A stretch of 64,000 nucleotides of DNA from contig DXFS01000010.1 of NCBI GenBank assembly GCA_019114345.1, positions 80,701 through 144,700 on the forward strand, written 5' to 3'. The notes below the pieces were generated by a model. That model was not told the origin of the DNA, did not search any database, and saw nothing but the letters and a program-made list of their open reading frames with translations. Of this stretch, positions 17,527 to 27,083 are shown in pieces. The stretch is from Candidatus Agathobaculum pullistercoris (GTDB taxonomy: Bacteria; Bacillota; Clostridia; Oscillospirales; Butyricicoccaceae). Within the stretch, counting starts at the first letter, position 1. The number at the start of each line of letters is the position of its first letter. A program made the translations under genes and the position numbers.

Positions 17527-18714
17527 TTGAAAATGCTTGCCTTTATTCTCGCACCTTTTTATGTCTTAGTCAATCTTTATATCGTGCATTGGGTGCTCCG
17601 GTGGACAGGCTGCTGCCATCGTCTGTGCGGCACGCGGGCGTTCCGCGTGCTTTTCTGCGTGGTTTACGCCTTTGCAGCCCTGTCCCCGCTGACCGGCTTT
17701 GCGGTACAGGAGCCGCAGTGGCTGCGGCACGCGCTGAAGCAGGCCGGCAATTACTGGCTTGGCTGGATGCTGTATCTGGTGCTGGCCGTCCTGGTGGTGG
17801 AAGGGCTGCTGTTTGCCGTGCGGCGCATCCGTAGAAAGGATTTCCAGCAGATGCAGCGTGTGCGTCAGGTACAGGGCGGCGTTGCGCTGGTGCTGGTGTG
17901 TGCAGTGTGCCTGTACGGCATGGCCAATGCCGACAGGCTGCGCGTGACCGATTATGAGATCACGCTGGACGGTGCGGGGGAAGATATGACGGTTGCGCTG
18001 CTGGCTGACCTGCATCTGGGATACAGCACAGAGACGGCTTATATCGAGCAGGCTGTGCAGGCGGTAAACAATATGCAGGCCGACCTCGTTGTGATCGCGG
18101 GGGATATTTTCGACAACGAGTATGAAGCCATCCCGGAGCCCGGCCGCATTGCAGCGGCACTGGCCTCTTTGCACAGTACATACGGCGTTTATGCCTGCTG
18201 GGGCAATCATGACGTATCCGAGCCGATCCTGGCGGGCTTCACCTGGGACACGGCGGATGCGGACAAGGACGATCCGCGTATGGAGGCATTTCTCCGGCAG
18301 GCGGGGATCACGCTTCTTGCGGACGAAGCGGTGACACTGGGAAACGGCGTGCAGCTTGTCGGCCGCAAGGACCCGTCGCGGGACAAAAAGCTCGGCGACG
18401 ACCGGCTTTCACCGGAGGCGCTGCTGGAGCCGCTCGACCCGGCGCGGCCTGTTTTCGTGATCGACCACCAGCCGAAGGAGCTGGACGAGCTGGCGGCCGC
18501 AGGAGCGGATCTGGATCTGTCCGGGCATACACATGACGGGCAGATGTTTCCGGGCAACCTGATCATGCCGCTGATCTGGGACAACCCCTGCGGCTGCCTG
18601 CAGGTGGGAGGGATGTACTCGGTCGTGACCTCCGGGCTGGGCGTATGGGGGCCGGATATGCGCGTGGGGACAAAGAGCGAGATTGTCCGCATCACCGTGC
18701 ATTTTGCCGGATAA
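17527..18714 (+). CDS. Membrane-anchored calcineurin-like metallophosphoesterase
   Basis: N-terminal TMs; VALLADLHLGYS, VIAGDIFDN, YACWGNHDV, LDLSGHTHDGQMFPGN. Confidence 0.93.
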   Translation: MKMLAFILAPFYVLVNLYIVHWVLRWTGCCHRLCGTRAFRVLFCVVYAFAALSPLTGFAVQEPQWLRHALKQAGNYWLGWMLYLVLAVLVVEGLLFAVRRIRRKDFQQMQRVRQVQGGVALVLVCAVCLYGMANADRLRVTDYEITLDGAGEDMTVALLADLHLGYSTETAYIEQAVQAVNNMQADLVVIAGDIFDNEYEAIPEPGRIAAALASLHSTYGVYACWGNHDVSEPILAGFTWDTADADKDDPRMEAFLRQAGITLLADEAVTLGNGVQLVGRKDPSRDKKLGDDRLSPEALLEPLDPARPVFVIDHQPKELDELAAAGADLDLSGHTHDGQMFPGNLIMPLIWDNPCGCLQVGGMYSVVTSGLGVWGPDMRVGTKSEIVRITVHFAG

Positions 18715-18953
18715 CAACAAATGTCCGCGTGAAGAAAACACGGAAACAGGTACAGAATTTTGTACATTTTGCAAGAAGTTGTCGAAAATCCTGCAAAATA
18801 AACAAAATTAGTTGACGGGACAGGCTGTTTTGCGGTATGCTATAAATGAAGAACAATTGGCCTTGAAGGAAATGAAATTCGGCAAGGCTCTGCATGCACA
18901 CCGGCCGGCTGTCTGGGAGCGCGGCGGCGGTGCCACAAGGAGGAAACAAATAG

Positions 18954-20828
18954 ATGGACTCTCTGCTGACCAAATTCACCTTTACGGATGAGCTGACCGA
19001 TGTCATCGAGCATTGCAAAGGCGTATCCGTGCCGACCAGCAAGGCGGAGCTGTATGATATGGTGTTCGGCCCCGACCATGCGGATGTTTATGATGTTATT
19101 TTTGACGTGCCGGGCAAGGGTCCGGTCAAGGAAGCGGACGTAACCCGCTGCAAAAATGGAGCCTCGGTCAATTTTGTAGAGGACTATATGCGCCGCCGCG
19201 AGCCGGACTGCATGCGCATTGCGGACGACAAGCCGACCGACAAAAAGCGCTTTGTGGACGTTTACGGCTATCCGTTTGCCGATCTCCGCCGCGAGACCAT
19301 GGATTGGTTCAAGACCCAGGAACTGATCCTGATGCCGTTCAATTCGGGCGGCAACATTTATGGCTACGGTTCGATGCTGGTATGCCCCAAGCAGTGCGCG
19401 TTTTTTGCATTTGCGCTGGCGCACCTGCAGGGCTTCGTCAACGCGGAGGAGTGCGAGGGATATAAGCCCCGCGCGATCGTTTACGTTGCGCCCCCGTTCC
19501 GCCATACCCACTTCGAGGGCAAGCAGGTCGTTGTGCACAACCGCCTGGACGACTGCCACGAAGTATTTTCCTATAACCTCTATCCCGGCCCGTCCGCCAA
19601 GAAGGGCGTGTACTCGGTGTTGCTCGACATCGGCGAGCAGGAGGGCTGGGTGACCGCGCACGCTTCCTGCGGCCGTCTGGTGACCCCCTATGAGAACGAA
19701 ATGGTCATCATGCACGAAGGCGCCTCCGGCGGCGGCAAGAGCGAGATGCTGCAGGACATCGCCCGCGATCCCGAGGGTCGCGTACTGCTCTCCACCAATA
19801 CGGTAACCGGCGAGGAAACCTATATTACCATGAGCGCGACCTGCTCGATCGAGCCGGTGTGCGACGACATGGCGACCTGCTACCCGCAGCTGCAGAACCG
19901 TTCGGGCAAGCTTGTGCTCGTGGACGGTGAGGACGGCTGGTTCCTGCGCATGGACGGTGTGACCCACTATGGATGCGACCCGGTATACGAGCGCATTTGT
20001 ACCGAGCCCAAGGAGCCGCTCTGCTTTTTCAACATGGAAGGCCATGCGGGCGCGACCCTGCTGATTTGGGAGCACACGCTGGATTCCAACGGCAAGCCCT
20101 GCTCCAACCCGCGTGCGATCGTGCCGCGTTGGGATATCCCGCATATTGTCAAGGAACCGGTGGAGGTCGATGTGCGTTCGTTCGGCGTGCGCATGCCCCC
20201 CACGACCCGCGAGAACCCGAACTACGGCATTATGGGCATGATGCACATCATCCCGCCCGCGCTTGCCTGGCTGTGGCGTCTGGTTGCGCCGCGCGGGTTT
20301 AACAACCCGTCCATCGTGAGCGGCAATGAGCTCAAGAGCGAGGGCGTGGGTTCCTACTGGCCGTTTGCGACCGGCCAGCGTGTCAAGCAGGCGAACCTGC
20401 TGCTTGACCAGATCATGGACTGCCCGAACACCCGCTATGTGCTCATCCCGAACCAGCACATCGGCGTGTATAAGGTCGGCTTTGCAGCCGAGTGGATCAG
20501 CCGCGAGTACCTCGCCCGCCACGGCGGCGCGCGCATCCGCCGCGAGCATCTCGAGCCCGCACGCTGCCCGCTGCTCGGCTACGCGATGAAGGACATGACC
20601 ATTGACGGCCAGCGCATCCGTTCCAAGTACCTGCGCGTGGATACGCAGGACCGCGTCGGTACAGAGGGCTACGATGCAGGCGCGAAGATCCTGACCGATT
20701 TCTTCCGCAAGGAACTGGCCAAGTTCGACACGCCCGAACTGGATCCGCGCGGCAAGCAGATCATTGATTGCATCCTGAACGGCGGCAAGCTCGAGGATTT
20801 TGAGGCAATTACCCCGACCAATATCTAA
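18954..20828 (+). CDS. DUF4914-like protein with PEPCK/HPr-kinase-like P-loop
   Basis: P-loop HEGASGGGKSEMLQDIARD; overall pattern as I recall for DUF4914; RBS AAGGAGG. Confidence 0.75.
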   Translation: MDSLLTKFTFTDELTDVIEHCKGVSVPTSKAELYDMVFGPDHADVYDVIFDVPGKGPVKEADVTRCKNGASVNFVEDYMRRREPDCMRIADDKPTDKKRFVDVYGYPFADLRRETMDWFKTQELILMPFNSGGNIYGYGSMLVCPKQCAFFAFALAHLQGFVNAEECEGYKPRAIVYVAPPFRHTHFEGKQVVVHNRLDDCHEVFSYNLYPGPSAKKGVYSVLLDIGEQEGWVTAHASCGRLVTPYENEMVIMHEGASGGGKSEMLQDIARDPEGRVLLSTNTVTGEETYITMSATCSIEPVCDDMATCYPQLQNRSGKLVLVDGEDGWFLRMDGVTHYGCDPVYERICTEPKEPLCFFNMEGHAGATLLIWEHTLDSNGKPCSNPRAIVPRWDIPHIVKEPVEVDVRSFGVRMPPTTRENPNYGIMGMMHIIPPALAWLWRLVAPRGFNNPSIVSGNELKSEGVGSYWPFATGQRVKQANLLLDQIMDCPNTRYVLIPNQHIGVYKVGFAAEWISREYLARHGGARIRREHLEPARCPLLGYAMKDMTIDGQRIRSKYLRVDTQDRVGTEGYDAGAKILTDFFRKELAKFDTPELDPRGKQIIDCILNGGKLEDFEAITPTNI

Positions 20829-20843
20829 AACCAAAATACAGAA

Positions 20844-20876
20844 CCGCTCCGGAGGGAACCGGAGCGGTTTTTTTCA
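20844..20876 (+). terminator. Intrinsic terminator
   Basis: AACCGCTCCGG-AGGGAA-CCGGAGCGGTTTTTTT. Confidence 0.92.
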
Positions 20877-20877
20877 T

Positions 20878-21573
20878 TTATTTCATTTCAGCAGGCTGTA
20901 TGCTGACGACGGTCAGCCGGCCGTCCGCAACAGTAAAGCGCACCTCAAACCCGGCGAATGGGAAGCCGTACACACGTCCGGCTTCATTTTGGTAGCCCGG
21001 GCGCGGATCCTGTGCGAGAACAGCCAGCAGCGCTTCCCGCCGGTCTTCGGGCAGGCGGGCAAGAAGCGTGGGCGGGCAGTCCACGGGCAGTGTGCGCTGC
21101 AGCGCCTGATAGGCAAACCCGCCGGCCGCATCCAGGTGCGCGTCCGTATAGGCAAGATAGGGCTTGATGTCCAGAATGGGCGTGCCGTCCATCAGGTCGG
21201 CGCCCAGCACATGCAGCACCGGCCCTTCGGGGGTGTGCAGTTCGGCATGGCCCAGCCGGACGGATGACAGCCCGATCGCGTTCGGCCGGAAGGGCGAGCG
21301 CGTGGCGAACACCCCGACGCGCTTGTTGCCGCCGAGCTTGGGCGGGCGCACAGTGGGCGACCAGCCTTCGCGCTCCGCTTCGGAAAAATGCCAGAGCAGC
21401 CACAGGTGGGAAAAACCCTCGATGCCGCGCAGCGCGTCCGCATTGCGGTATTCCGGCTCGAAAACAATGCGGGCGGGCGCATCTGCCAGTCCGCTCTGGC
21501 GCGGGATGCCGAACTTGGTCGGGAAATCGGTGCGGATGTGTGCAATGATGTGCATGGGGATGGTCTGGGACAT
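20878..21573 (-). CDS. trmO: tRNA N6-methyltransferase TrmO (TsaA/YaeB-like)
   Basis: IAHIRTDFPTKFGIPRQSGL...HLWLLWHFSE...GVFATRSPFRPNAIGLSSVRL...LDIKPYL. Confidence 0.93.
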   Translation of the reverse strand: MSQTIPMHIIAHIRTDFPTKFGIPRQSGLADAPARIVFEPEYRNADALRGIEGFSHLWLLWHFSEAEREGWSPTVRPPKLGGNKRVGVFATRSPFRPNAIGLSSVRLGHAELHTPEGPVLHVLGADLMDGTPILDIKPYLAYTDAHLDAAGGFAYQALQRTLPVDCPPTLLARLPEDRREALLAVLAQDPRPGYQNEAGRVYGFPFAGFEVRFTVADGRLTVVSIQPAEMK

Positions 21574-21739
21574 GGACATGCCTCCTTGGGACGGTTAAAT
21601 GGTCTTGTTCCAGTATAGCATGTCCGGCACGGAGAAGCAATTCCATGCGCTGATTGCCGTCCGGCAGGCAAATCAGGAGCAGAGAGGGCGCATCGGACAA
21701 GGAAAACGGGCGGGGCAAAGGAAGACCGGATACATCGCT

Positions 21740-21782
21740 TTTACAGTTTGTTAATGCATTTTTCGCAAAACAGCGGTATAAT
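21740..21782 (+). promoter_or_regulatory. Promoter of response-regulator operon with degenerate 11-bp-spaced boxes
   Basis: TTTACA 21740, TTAATG 21751, TTCGCA 21762; -10 TATAAT 21777. Confidence 0.5.
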
Positions 21783-21816
21783 GGAAACAGACTACATGGG
21801 AAAGCAGGGGATTGTC

Positions 21817-22497
21817 ATGCCCAAGAAAATATTGATCGTAGAAGACGAAGCCAACATCCGCGAGCTGCTGCGCCTGTACCTCGAGCGCGAGGGCTACACG
21901 GTGATTGAAGCGGAAAACGGCGTGGAAGGCATCAAGCAGTGGAAAAGCGAAAAGCCGGATATGCTCCTGCTCGACGTGATGATGCCGGTCATGGACGGCT
22001 GGACGGTGTGCAAGGAGATCCGCGCGGAAAGCGACGTGCCGATCATCATGTTGACCGCCAAGGGCGAGACGGCGGACCGCGTTTCCGGCTTGGAGATGGG
22101 AGCGGACGACTACATCGTCAAGCCGCTTGAAATGCCTGAAGTCATTGCACGCGTGCGCGCGGTGTTCCGCCGCATGGCGCCGGACGAAACGCCGGAGAAG
22201 CTGTCTTTCGACAATCTGGTGATCGATAAGCAGGCGTATGACCTGGTCATCAAGGGCAAACGCGTGGATGCGCCGCCTAAGGAGATCGAATTGCTGTATT
22301 ACCTTGCCTCCAGCCCCAACCGCGTATTTACCCGCGCGCAGCTGCTGGATGACGTATGGGGGTTCGATTATTTCGGCGATACCCGTACGGTGGATGTACA
22401 TGTCAAGCGTCTGCGCGAAAAGCTGGAGGGCGTGTCGGATAAATGGGAGCTGAAAACCGTCTGGGGCGTTGGCTATAAATTTGAAACCAAGGAGTAA
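21817..22497 (+). CDS. OmpR/PhoB-family response regulator
   Basis: KKILIVEDEANIRELL, LLDVMMPVMDG, wHTH VFTRAQLLDDVWGFDYFGDTRTVDVHVKRLREKL. Confidence 0.96.
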   Translation: MPKKILIVEDEANIRELLRLYLEREGYTVIEAENGVEGIKQWKSEKPDMLLLDVMMPVMDGWTVCKEIRAESDVPIIMLTAKGETADRVSGLEMGADDYIVKPLEMPEVIARVRAVFRRMAPDETPEKLSFDNLVIDKQAYDLVIKGKRVDAPPKEIELLYYLASSPNRVFTRAQLLDDVWGFDYFGDTRTVDVHVKRLREKLEGVSDKWELKTVWGVGYKFETKE

Positions 22498-22500
22498 GCC

Positions 22501-23958
22501 ATGGGCAGACGCAGCTTTTTCTTTAAAAATTACGTGACCCATCTGGTGCTGATCGTGTGCGCATTTGCAGTAGCAGGCGGTGTGTTTTACTACCAGATGA
22601 GCAACTATGCACTGTCCTCCAAGCAGGCGGAATTGCGCACGACCGTGCAGAGCCTTGCCGAACAGACCAAGCTGATGCAGGGAACGGATTCGGATATCAT
22701 CCGGCAGATTTATATGCTGTCCATCGGCCGTGTGGCCAAAGAGGATATGATCACGGTCTGCGTGACCGATCAGGACGGGATTATCCAGATGGCGGCCGAC
22801 CCGACCGGCACGGTGGTGGAATACAGCCGTCAATATGTGATGCCGGCGGCCGCGATCGAGCAGGTGCGCAGGACGGGCAGCTATGCTGAGGTAGGCCAGT
22901 TGGGTGTTCTGGGCGACAGCTCAAGCTATACGGTCGGCACAGGCGTGGTGGACGACAGCACGGGGGAGCTTTCCGCAATGGTGTTCGTCAACACGCAGGA
23001 TGCGACCGCAGCCGGTACGGTGCGCCATTCGACACAAACGCTGGTCCTGATCCTGCTGGTGACGCTGGCGGCAGCGCTGATTATCTCGTTCATCCTGTCC
23101 CAGCACATGACGCGGCCGCTCAAAGTGATCGCGGCCGCGGCCAAAGCGTTCGCGGCAGGCAATTTTGAGGTGCGCGTGCCGGAGGATAACCACTGCTATG
23201 AGATAGACGAACTGGCGGTATCCTTTAATAACATGGCGCGCGATCTTGACCAGCTGGAAGAGCTGACGCGCGGGTTTATTTCCAACGTCAGCCATGAATT
23301 CAAGACCCCGATGACAACGATCGGCGGTTTTGTCGACGGCATGATCGACGGCACCATCCCTGCCGACCAGCGGGATAAATACCTGCATATTATTGCCGAG
23401 GAGACGCGCCGCCTGTCGCGTATGGTCAACCGCATGCTGGACGCCGCCAAGATCCAGTCAGGCGAACTGATCCTGAACCCCGCGCCGCTCGATTTTTCCG
23501 AAATGACAACGCAGATCCTGCTGTCCTTTGAGCAGAAGATCGAAAAAAAAGAGCTTGCGGTTGAGTGCGACGTGGGCGAGCGCCTGCTTGTAATGGGCGA
23601 CGTCGATCATTTGTACCGCGCCGTGTATAATCTGGTGGATAATGCGGTTAAATTTATTGAACAGGGCGGCCGCCTGTGCCTGCGGGCGCGCAAGGAAGGG
23701 GACTTCTGCGTGTTCTCGGTCAGCAATACAGGAGCCGGGATTTCAGCGGAGGATTTGCCGCATATCTTTGACCGGTTCTATAAGGCGGACCGCTCGCGTT
23801 CCATGGATAAGACGGGCGCAGGATTGGGACTGTATATTGTCAAAAATATTATCAACCTGCATGGCGGCGAGATATCCGTCCGTTCGGATGGCGGTGAGAC
23901 CGAGTTTGAACTGACGCTGCCGCTGGCTCCCGCGCAGCTGCCGAGCAGCAAGCAGTGA
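22501..23958 (+). CDS. Sensor histidine kinase (TM, HAMP, HisKA, HATPase)
   Basis: FISNVSHEFKTPMTTIGGFVDGM, NLVDNAVKFIEQGG, GAGLGLYIVKNIINLHGGEI; directly after response regulator. Confidence 0.96.
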   Translation: MGRRSFFFKNYVTHLVLIVCAFAVAGGVFYYQMSNYALSSKQAELRTTVQSLAEQTKLMQGTDSDIIRQIYMLSIGRVAKEDMITVCVTDQDGIIQMAADPTGTVVEYSRQYVMPAAAIEQVRRTGSYAEVGQLGVLGDSSSYTVGTGVVDDSTGELSAMVFVNTQDATAAGTVRHSTQTLVLILLVTLAAALIISFILSQHMTRPLKVIAAAAKAFAAGNFEVRVPEDNHCYEIDELAVSFNNMARDLDQLEELTRGFISNVSHEFKTPMTTIGGFVDGMIDGTIPADQRDKYLHIIAEETRRLSRMVNRMLDAAKIQSGELILNPAPLDFSEMTTQILLSFEQKIEKKELAVECDVGERLLVMGDVDHLYRAVYNLVDNAVKFIEQGGRLCLRARKEGDFCVFSVSNTGAGISAEDLPHIFDRFYKADRSRSMDKTGAGLGLYIVKNIINLHGGEISVRSDGGETEFELTLPLAPAQLPSSKQ

Positions 23959-23980
23959 GCCTTACGGACAGGACAGAATA

Positions 23981-24006
23981 AAGCGCCGCCTGCGGGCGGC
24001 GCTTTA
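23981..24006 (+). terminator. Intrinsic terminator between histidine kinase and htrA
   Basis: AAAGCGCCGCC-TGCG-GGCGGCGCTTT. Confidence 0.8.
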
Positions 24007-24027
24007 AACATTGAGAGAAAATCCATC

Positions 24028-24083
24028 TGTTCAAAAAATATTCATATTGTTTTCAACAAACCGCCACAATGGCGCACTAAAAT
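24028..24083 (+). promoter_or_regulatory. htrA promoter with TTCA boxes 24030, 24041, 24052 and -10 TAAAAT 24078
   Basis: Exact 11-bp spacing and 26-nt distance to -10, identical to the small-RNA promoters. Confidence 0.8.
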
Positions 24084-24114
24084 GAAACCATAAACGATAG
24101 GGAGGTCAAGTGTC

Positions 24115-25647
24115 ATGGACGAATTCAATAATAACTATACGCCCGCACCGCGCGGCGATGATAATAGTATGGATACGCAGCCGCAGCAGGCGGAGGCGCA
24201 GAACATGCAGCCTGGACAGGATGCACAGACGGCACAGGAGCCGCAGACGCAGTATACGCGGTCGGAACCGACGGAACAGGAGCCGCAGGCCGCGCCGCAA
24301 TACGAAGAGCCGCGTACGCCGTACCAAACACCGGTGCAGCATCCGGATTATCAGCCGCCGCACGCGGATCAGACTTATTACTCCGCGCCGCAGCCGCAGC
24401 AGGATTTCGCCGGCGGACCGCAGCCGCCTAAAAAGAAGGGGCACGGAAAAGCCATCGTTATCGGACTCTGCAGCGTGGCGGCGGCATGCCTGCTGTTTGC
24501 GGGCGGAGCGGTCATTGGGCATGTGGTATCCGGCGGCAACGGCGGATCGGCCGCAGCCAGTGCGGATAGCGGATCCGACAGCCTGCCGACGGTACAGATC
24601 AGCGACACGCCGGAGCTCGATCCGGACAACTACGATGTCGTCAACGGGCTGGCAGGCGAGGAGATTTACAAAAAGGTAAGCCCGGCTGTTGTATCTGTGA
24701 TTGCAACGCTGTCCAATGGCACAGGCAGCGGCTCAGGCGTGATTATGAGCGCGGACGGCTACATTATCACCAATGACCATGTAGTAGCGGATGCGCAGAG
24801 CGTTTCGGTCCAGCTTAGCGACGGCACTCAGATGGACGCGCAGATCATCGGCACGGATGAGCAGACCGATCTGGCGGTCATCAAGGTCGAGCCGGAGAGC
24901 GAGCTTACGCCGGCTGAGTTCGGCAACTCGGATGACCTGCAGCCTGGTGAATATGCATATGCGATCGGCTCGCCCGGCGGCGTGCAGTTCGCAAATACGA
25001 TTACGGGCGGCCGGATTTCCGCCATTAACCGCGACGTAACGATCAACGACCGTGTGATGACCCTGATTCAGACAGACGCGTCCATCAACCCGGGCAACTC
25101 GGGCGGCGCATTGATCAACAAGTACGGCCAGGTGGTCGGTATCACGTCAGCGAAGCTGTCCAGCAGTGCATTTAGTGATACCACGATCGAGGGCATGGGT
25201 TTTGCGATCCCGATCAACACCGCTAAGGATATCGTTGACGAACTGATTGCCAACGGTTATGTGACAGGCCGTCCTTCCATCGGCATTACGGGCCGCAACG
25301 TCGAGTCGGCTGACGGCAGCATTTCGGGCGTACAGGTCTATTCGATTGACTCGCGCGCTTCTGCGGGCAGCGAAGGCCTGCAGGTCGGCGATGTGATCAC
25401 GGCGGTTGACGGAACCCCGACCCCGACGATGGACGAAGTGAACAGCGTCAAGGAAGATAAGCAGGCAGGCGACAAGATTACCCTGACCGTATACCGGATT
25501 TCGACTGGCCAGATGCTTAACATCACCGTCACGTTGATGGATGCGCATGATCTGGAAGGCGATGATCCGGCGGCGGAGAGCAGCCAGAGCACACAGGACA
25601 ACAGCAGCGGCGGCTATCAGGATACCTTCCCGTTCTTTGGCTGGTAA
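24115..25647 (+). CDS. HtrA/DegP-like trypsin-type serine protease with PDZ domain, membrane anchored
   Basis: Catalytic blocks TNDHVVADA, TDLAVIKV, INPGNSGGALINKYGQVVGI; C-terminal PDZ; single TM. Confidence 0.96.
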   Translation: MDEFNNNYTPAPRGDDNSMDTQPQQAEAQNMQPGQDAQTAQEPQTQYTRSEPTEQEPQAAPQYEEPRTPYQTPVQHPDYQPPHADQTYYSAPQPQQDFAGGPQPPKKKGHGKAIVIGLCSVAAACLLFAGGAVIGHVVSGGNGGSAAASADSGSDSLPTVQISDTPELDPDNYDVVNGLAGEEIYKKVSPAVVSVIATLSNGTGSGSGVIMSADGYIITNDHVVADAQSVSVQLSDGTQMDAQIIGTDEQTDLAVIKVEPESELTPAEFGNSDDLQPGEYAYAIGSPGGVQFANTITGGRISAINRDVTINDRVMTLIQTDASINPGNSGGALINKYGQVVGITSAKLSSSAFSDTTIEGMGFAIPINTAKDIVDELIANGYVTGRPSIGITGRNVESADGSISGVQVYSIDSRASAGSEGLQVGDVITAVDGTPTPTMDEVNSVKEDKQAGDKITLTVYRISTGQMLNITVTLMDAHDLEGDDPAAESSQSTQDNSSGGYQDTFPFFGW

Positions 25648-25667
25648 AACAAAAGAACAGCTGGCAA

Positions 25668-25702
25668 AAGGCAGGCTTTCCAAGCGGAAAGCCTGCCTTT
25701 TT
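25668..25702. terminator. Terminator between convergent htrA and lexA
   Basis: AAAGGCAGGCTTTCC-AAGC-GGAAAGCCTGCCTTTTT. Confidence 0.92.
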
Positions 25703-25715
25703 CAGAGGATGCATC

Positions 25716-26306
25716 TTAATATTCACGGTAGAGCGCTTTGACAATGCCGAGGATCTGGCAGCCTGTGCCGTCAATCGGGGGATAGGCGGGATTTTCCGGC
25801 ATGAGCCAAACCCCGTCCGGCGTGACGTTCAGCGTTTTACAGGTCGCCTCATCCTCGAGCAGCGCAATGACAATATCCCCGTTGCGCGCCTGCGCATCCT
25901 GCCGGACGATAACCAGATCGCCGTCCAGGATGCCTGCGCCGGTCATGGAGTCACCGCGGATACGCAAGGCATAATACTCGCCGCCGTTGGCGGCCGGCGC
26001 AAAAGGCACATAGCCCACATGCTCTTCCACTGCGAGGATCGGCATGCCGGCGGTGACCCGGCCGAGGATCGGCACGCGCGGTACCATGGAGGGACCCTGA
26101 ACCGGCGTGAGTGCGCGGGACTTGTGCTCGGTCGGCTCGAGATAGCCGGCTTCCTGCAGCTTTTTCAGATGGGCATGCACGGTTGAAGGAGAGCGGAGCC
26201 CCATTTCTGCGCCAATTTCACGTACGGAGGGCGGATAGCCGTGTTCCAGGGAAAACTCATTGATATAATCGAGAATCCGTTGCTGTTTCGCGGAAATTTT
26301 TTTCAT
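25716..26306 (-). CDS. lexA: LexA repressor
   Basis: SAKQQRILDYINEFSLEHGYPPSVREIGAEMGLRSPSTVHAHLKKL; S24 motifs VPILGRVTAGMPILA, GDSMTGAGILDGDLVIVRQ, cleavage-site AG. Confidence 0.97.
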   Translation of the reverse strand: MKKISAKQQRILDYINEFSLEHGYPPSVREIGAEMGLRSPSTVHAHLKKLQEAGYLEPTEHKSRALTPVQGPSMVPRVPILGRVTAGMPILAVEEHVGYVPFAPAANGGEYYALRIRGDSMTGAGILDGDLVIVRQDAQARNGDIVIALLEDEATCKTLNVTPDGVWLMPENPAYPPIDGTGCQILGIVKALYREY

Positions 26307-26333
26307 GAGTGATGCGCTCCTTGCCTATGGGTA

Positions 26334-26397
26334 AGAACATGCGTTCGTATTTTCTCTATTATACCCTGTTTTGCGCAAAAAGGCAAACATTTGTTTG
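26334..26397. promoter_or_regulatory. Two LexA (SOS) boxes upstream of lexA
   Basis: AGAACATGCGTTCG (26334-26347) and CAAACATTTGTTTG (26384-26397). Confidence 0.85.
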
Positions 26398-26577
26398 TGA
26401 AATAATTGAAGCCTGCAAAAAAGCCGGGAAAGAAATGGATTATCCTGTTATAAACGTGAAAATATGCAAATCATACGCAAAAAAATCTGCACTTTACTTG
26501 TATTTGGCATGGATTTGTTATATCATATAATCAATTGGAAAACGCAATACTGCAAAACGTCACAGGGAGGTTTTTCT

Positions 26578-26928
26578 ATGACGATCAAAACCGAACTCGG
26601 TTATATCGAGATCACAAACGAGGTGATGGCCGGCATAGCAGGCTATGCGGCGTCTTCCTGCTTTGGGGTAAAGGGTATGACCATCCGTTCCATGTCGGAC
26701 GGGCTGGCACACCTGCTGGGCCGGGAGAACCAGTCGCGCGGTGTCAGGGTATCCGAAGCGCCGGACGGCGGCGTGAATATCGACCTGCACATTGCGGTTG
26801 AGCATGGCGTTAATATTGCAACCGTCTGCCGCTCGATCATCAGCGAGGTGCGTTATCATGTTGAGCGCCTGACCGGCGTAGACGTGAAGAACGTGGATGT
26901 TTATGTGGAGAGCATAAAAGCAGACTAA
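26578..26928 (+). CDS. Asp23/Gls24-family envelope stress protein
   Basis: LGYIEITNEVMAGIAGYAASSCFGVKGM...NIDLHIAVEHGVNIATVCRSI; RBS GGGAGG. Confidence 0.92.
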   Translation: MTIKTELGYIEITNEVMAGIAGYAASSCFGVKGMTIRSMSDGLAHLLGRENQSRGVRVSEAPDGGVNIDLHIAVEHGVNIATVCRSIISEVRYHVERLTGVDVKNVDVYVESIKAD

Positions 26929-27083
26929 AAGCATCCGGAGGGCTTCAGCCTGCGGATCGCCGGAGCGGGGCATCAGAATTCCGGGCGGAGTTCGGACTTT
27001 TGAGGAGAAACCGTGTGCCGGTTTTTCGTTTGATACGTGCCGGAGGCGTGATGGCTCAAAACAAGAGATAGGGAGAATTGCAA

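Noticed and set aside
15899-17530. 543-aa plus-strand ORF
   Set aside because: Antisense to the CmpB-like permease gene; low-complexity R/G/H/Q-rich translation.
18840-20834. 664-aa minus-strand ORF
   Set aside because: Exact antisense shadow of the DUF4914-like gene; composition typical of GC-rich shadow ORFs (H/R/A-rich), no RBS or motif support.
24110-24679. 189-aa plus-strand ORF overlapping htrA
   Set aside because: Alternative frame of the Q/P/E-rich htrA N-terminus, producing an R/S-rich shadow.
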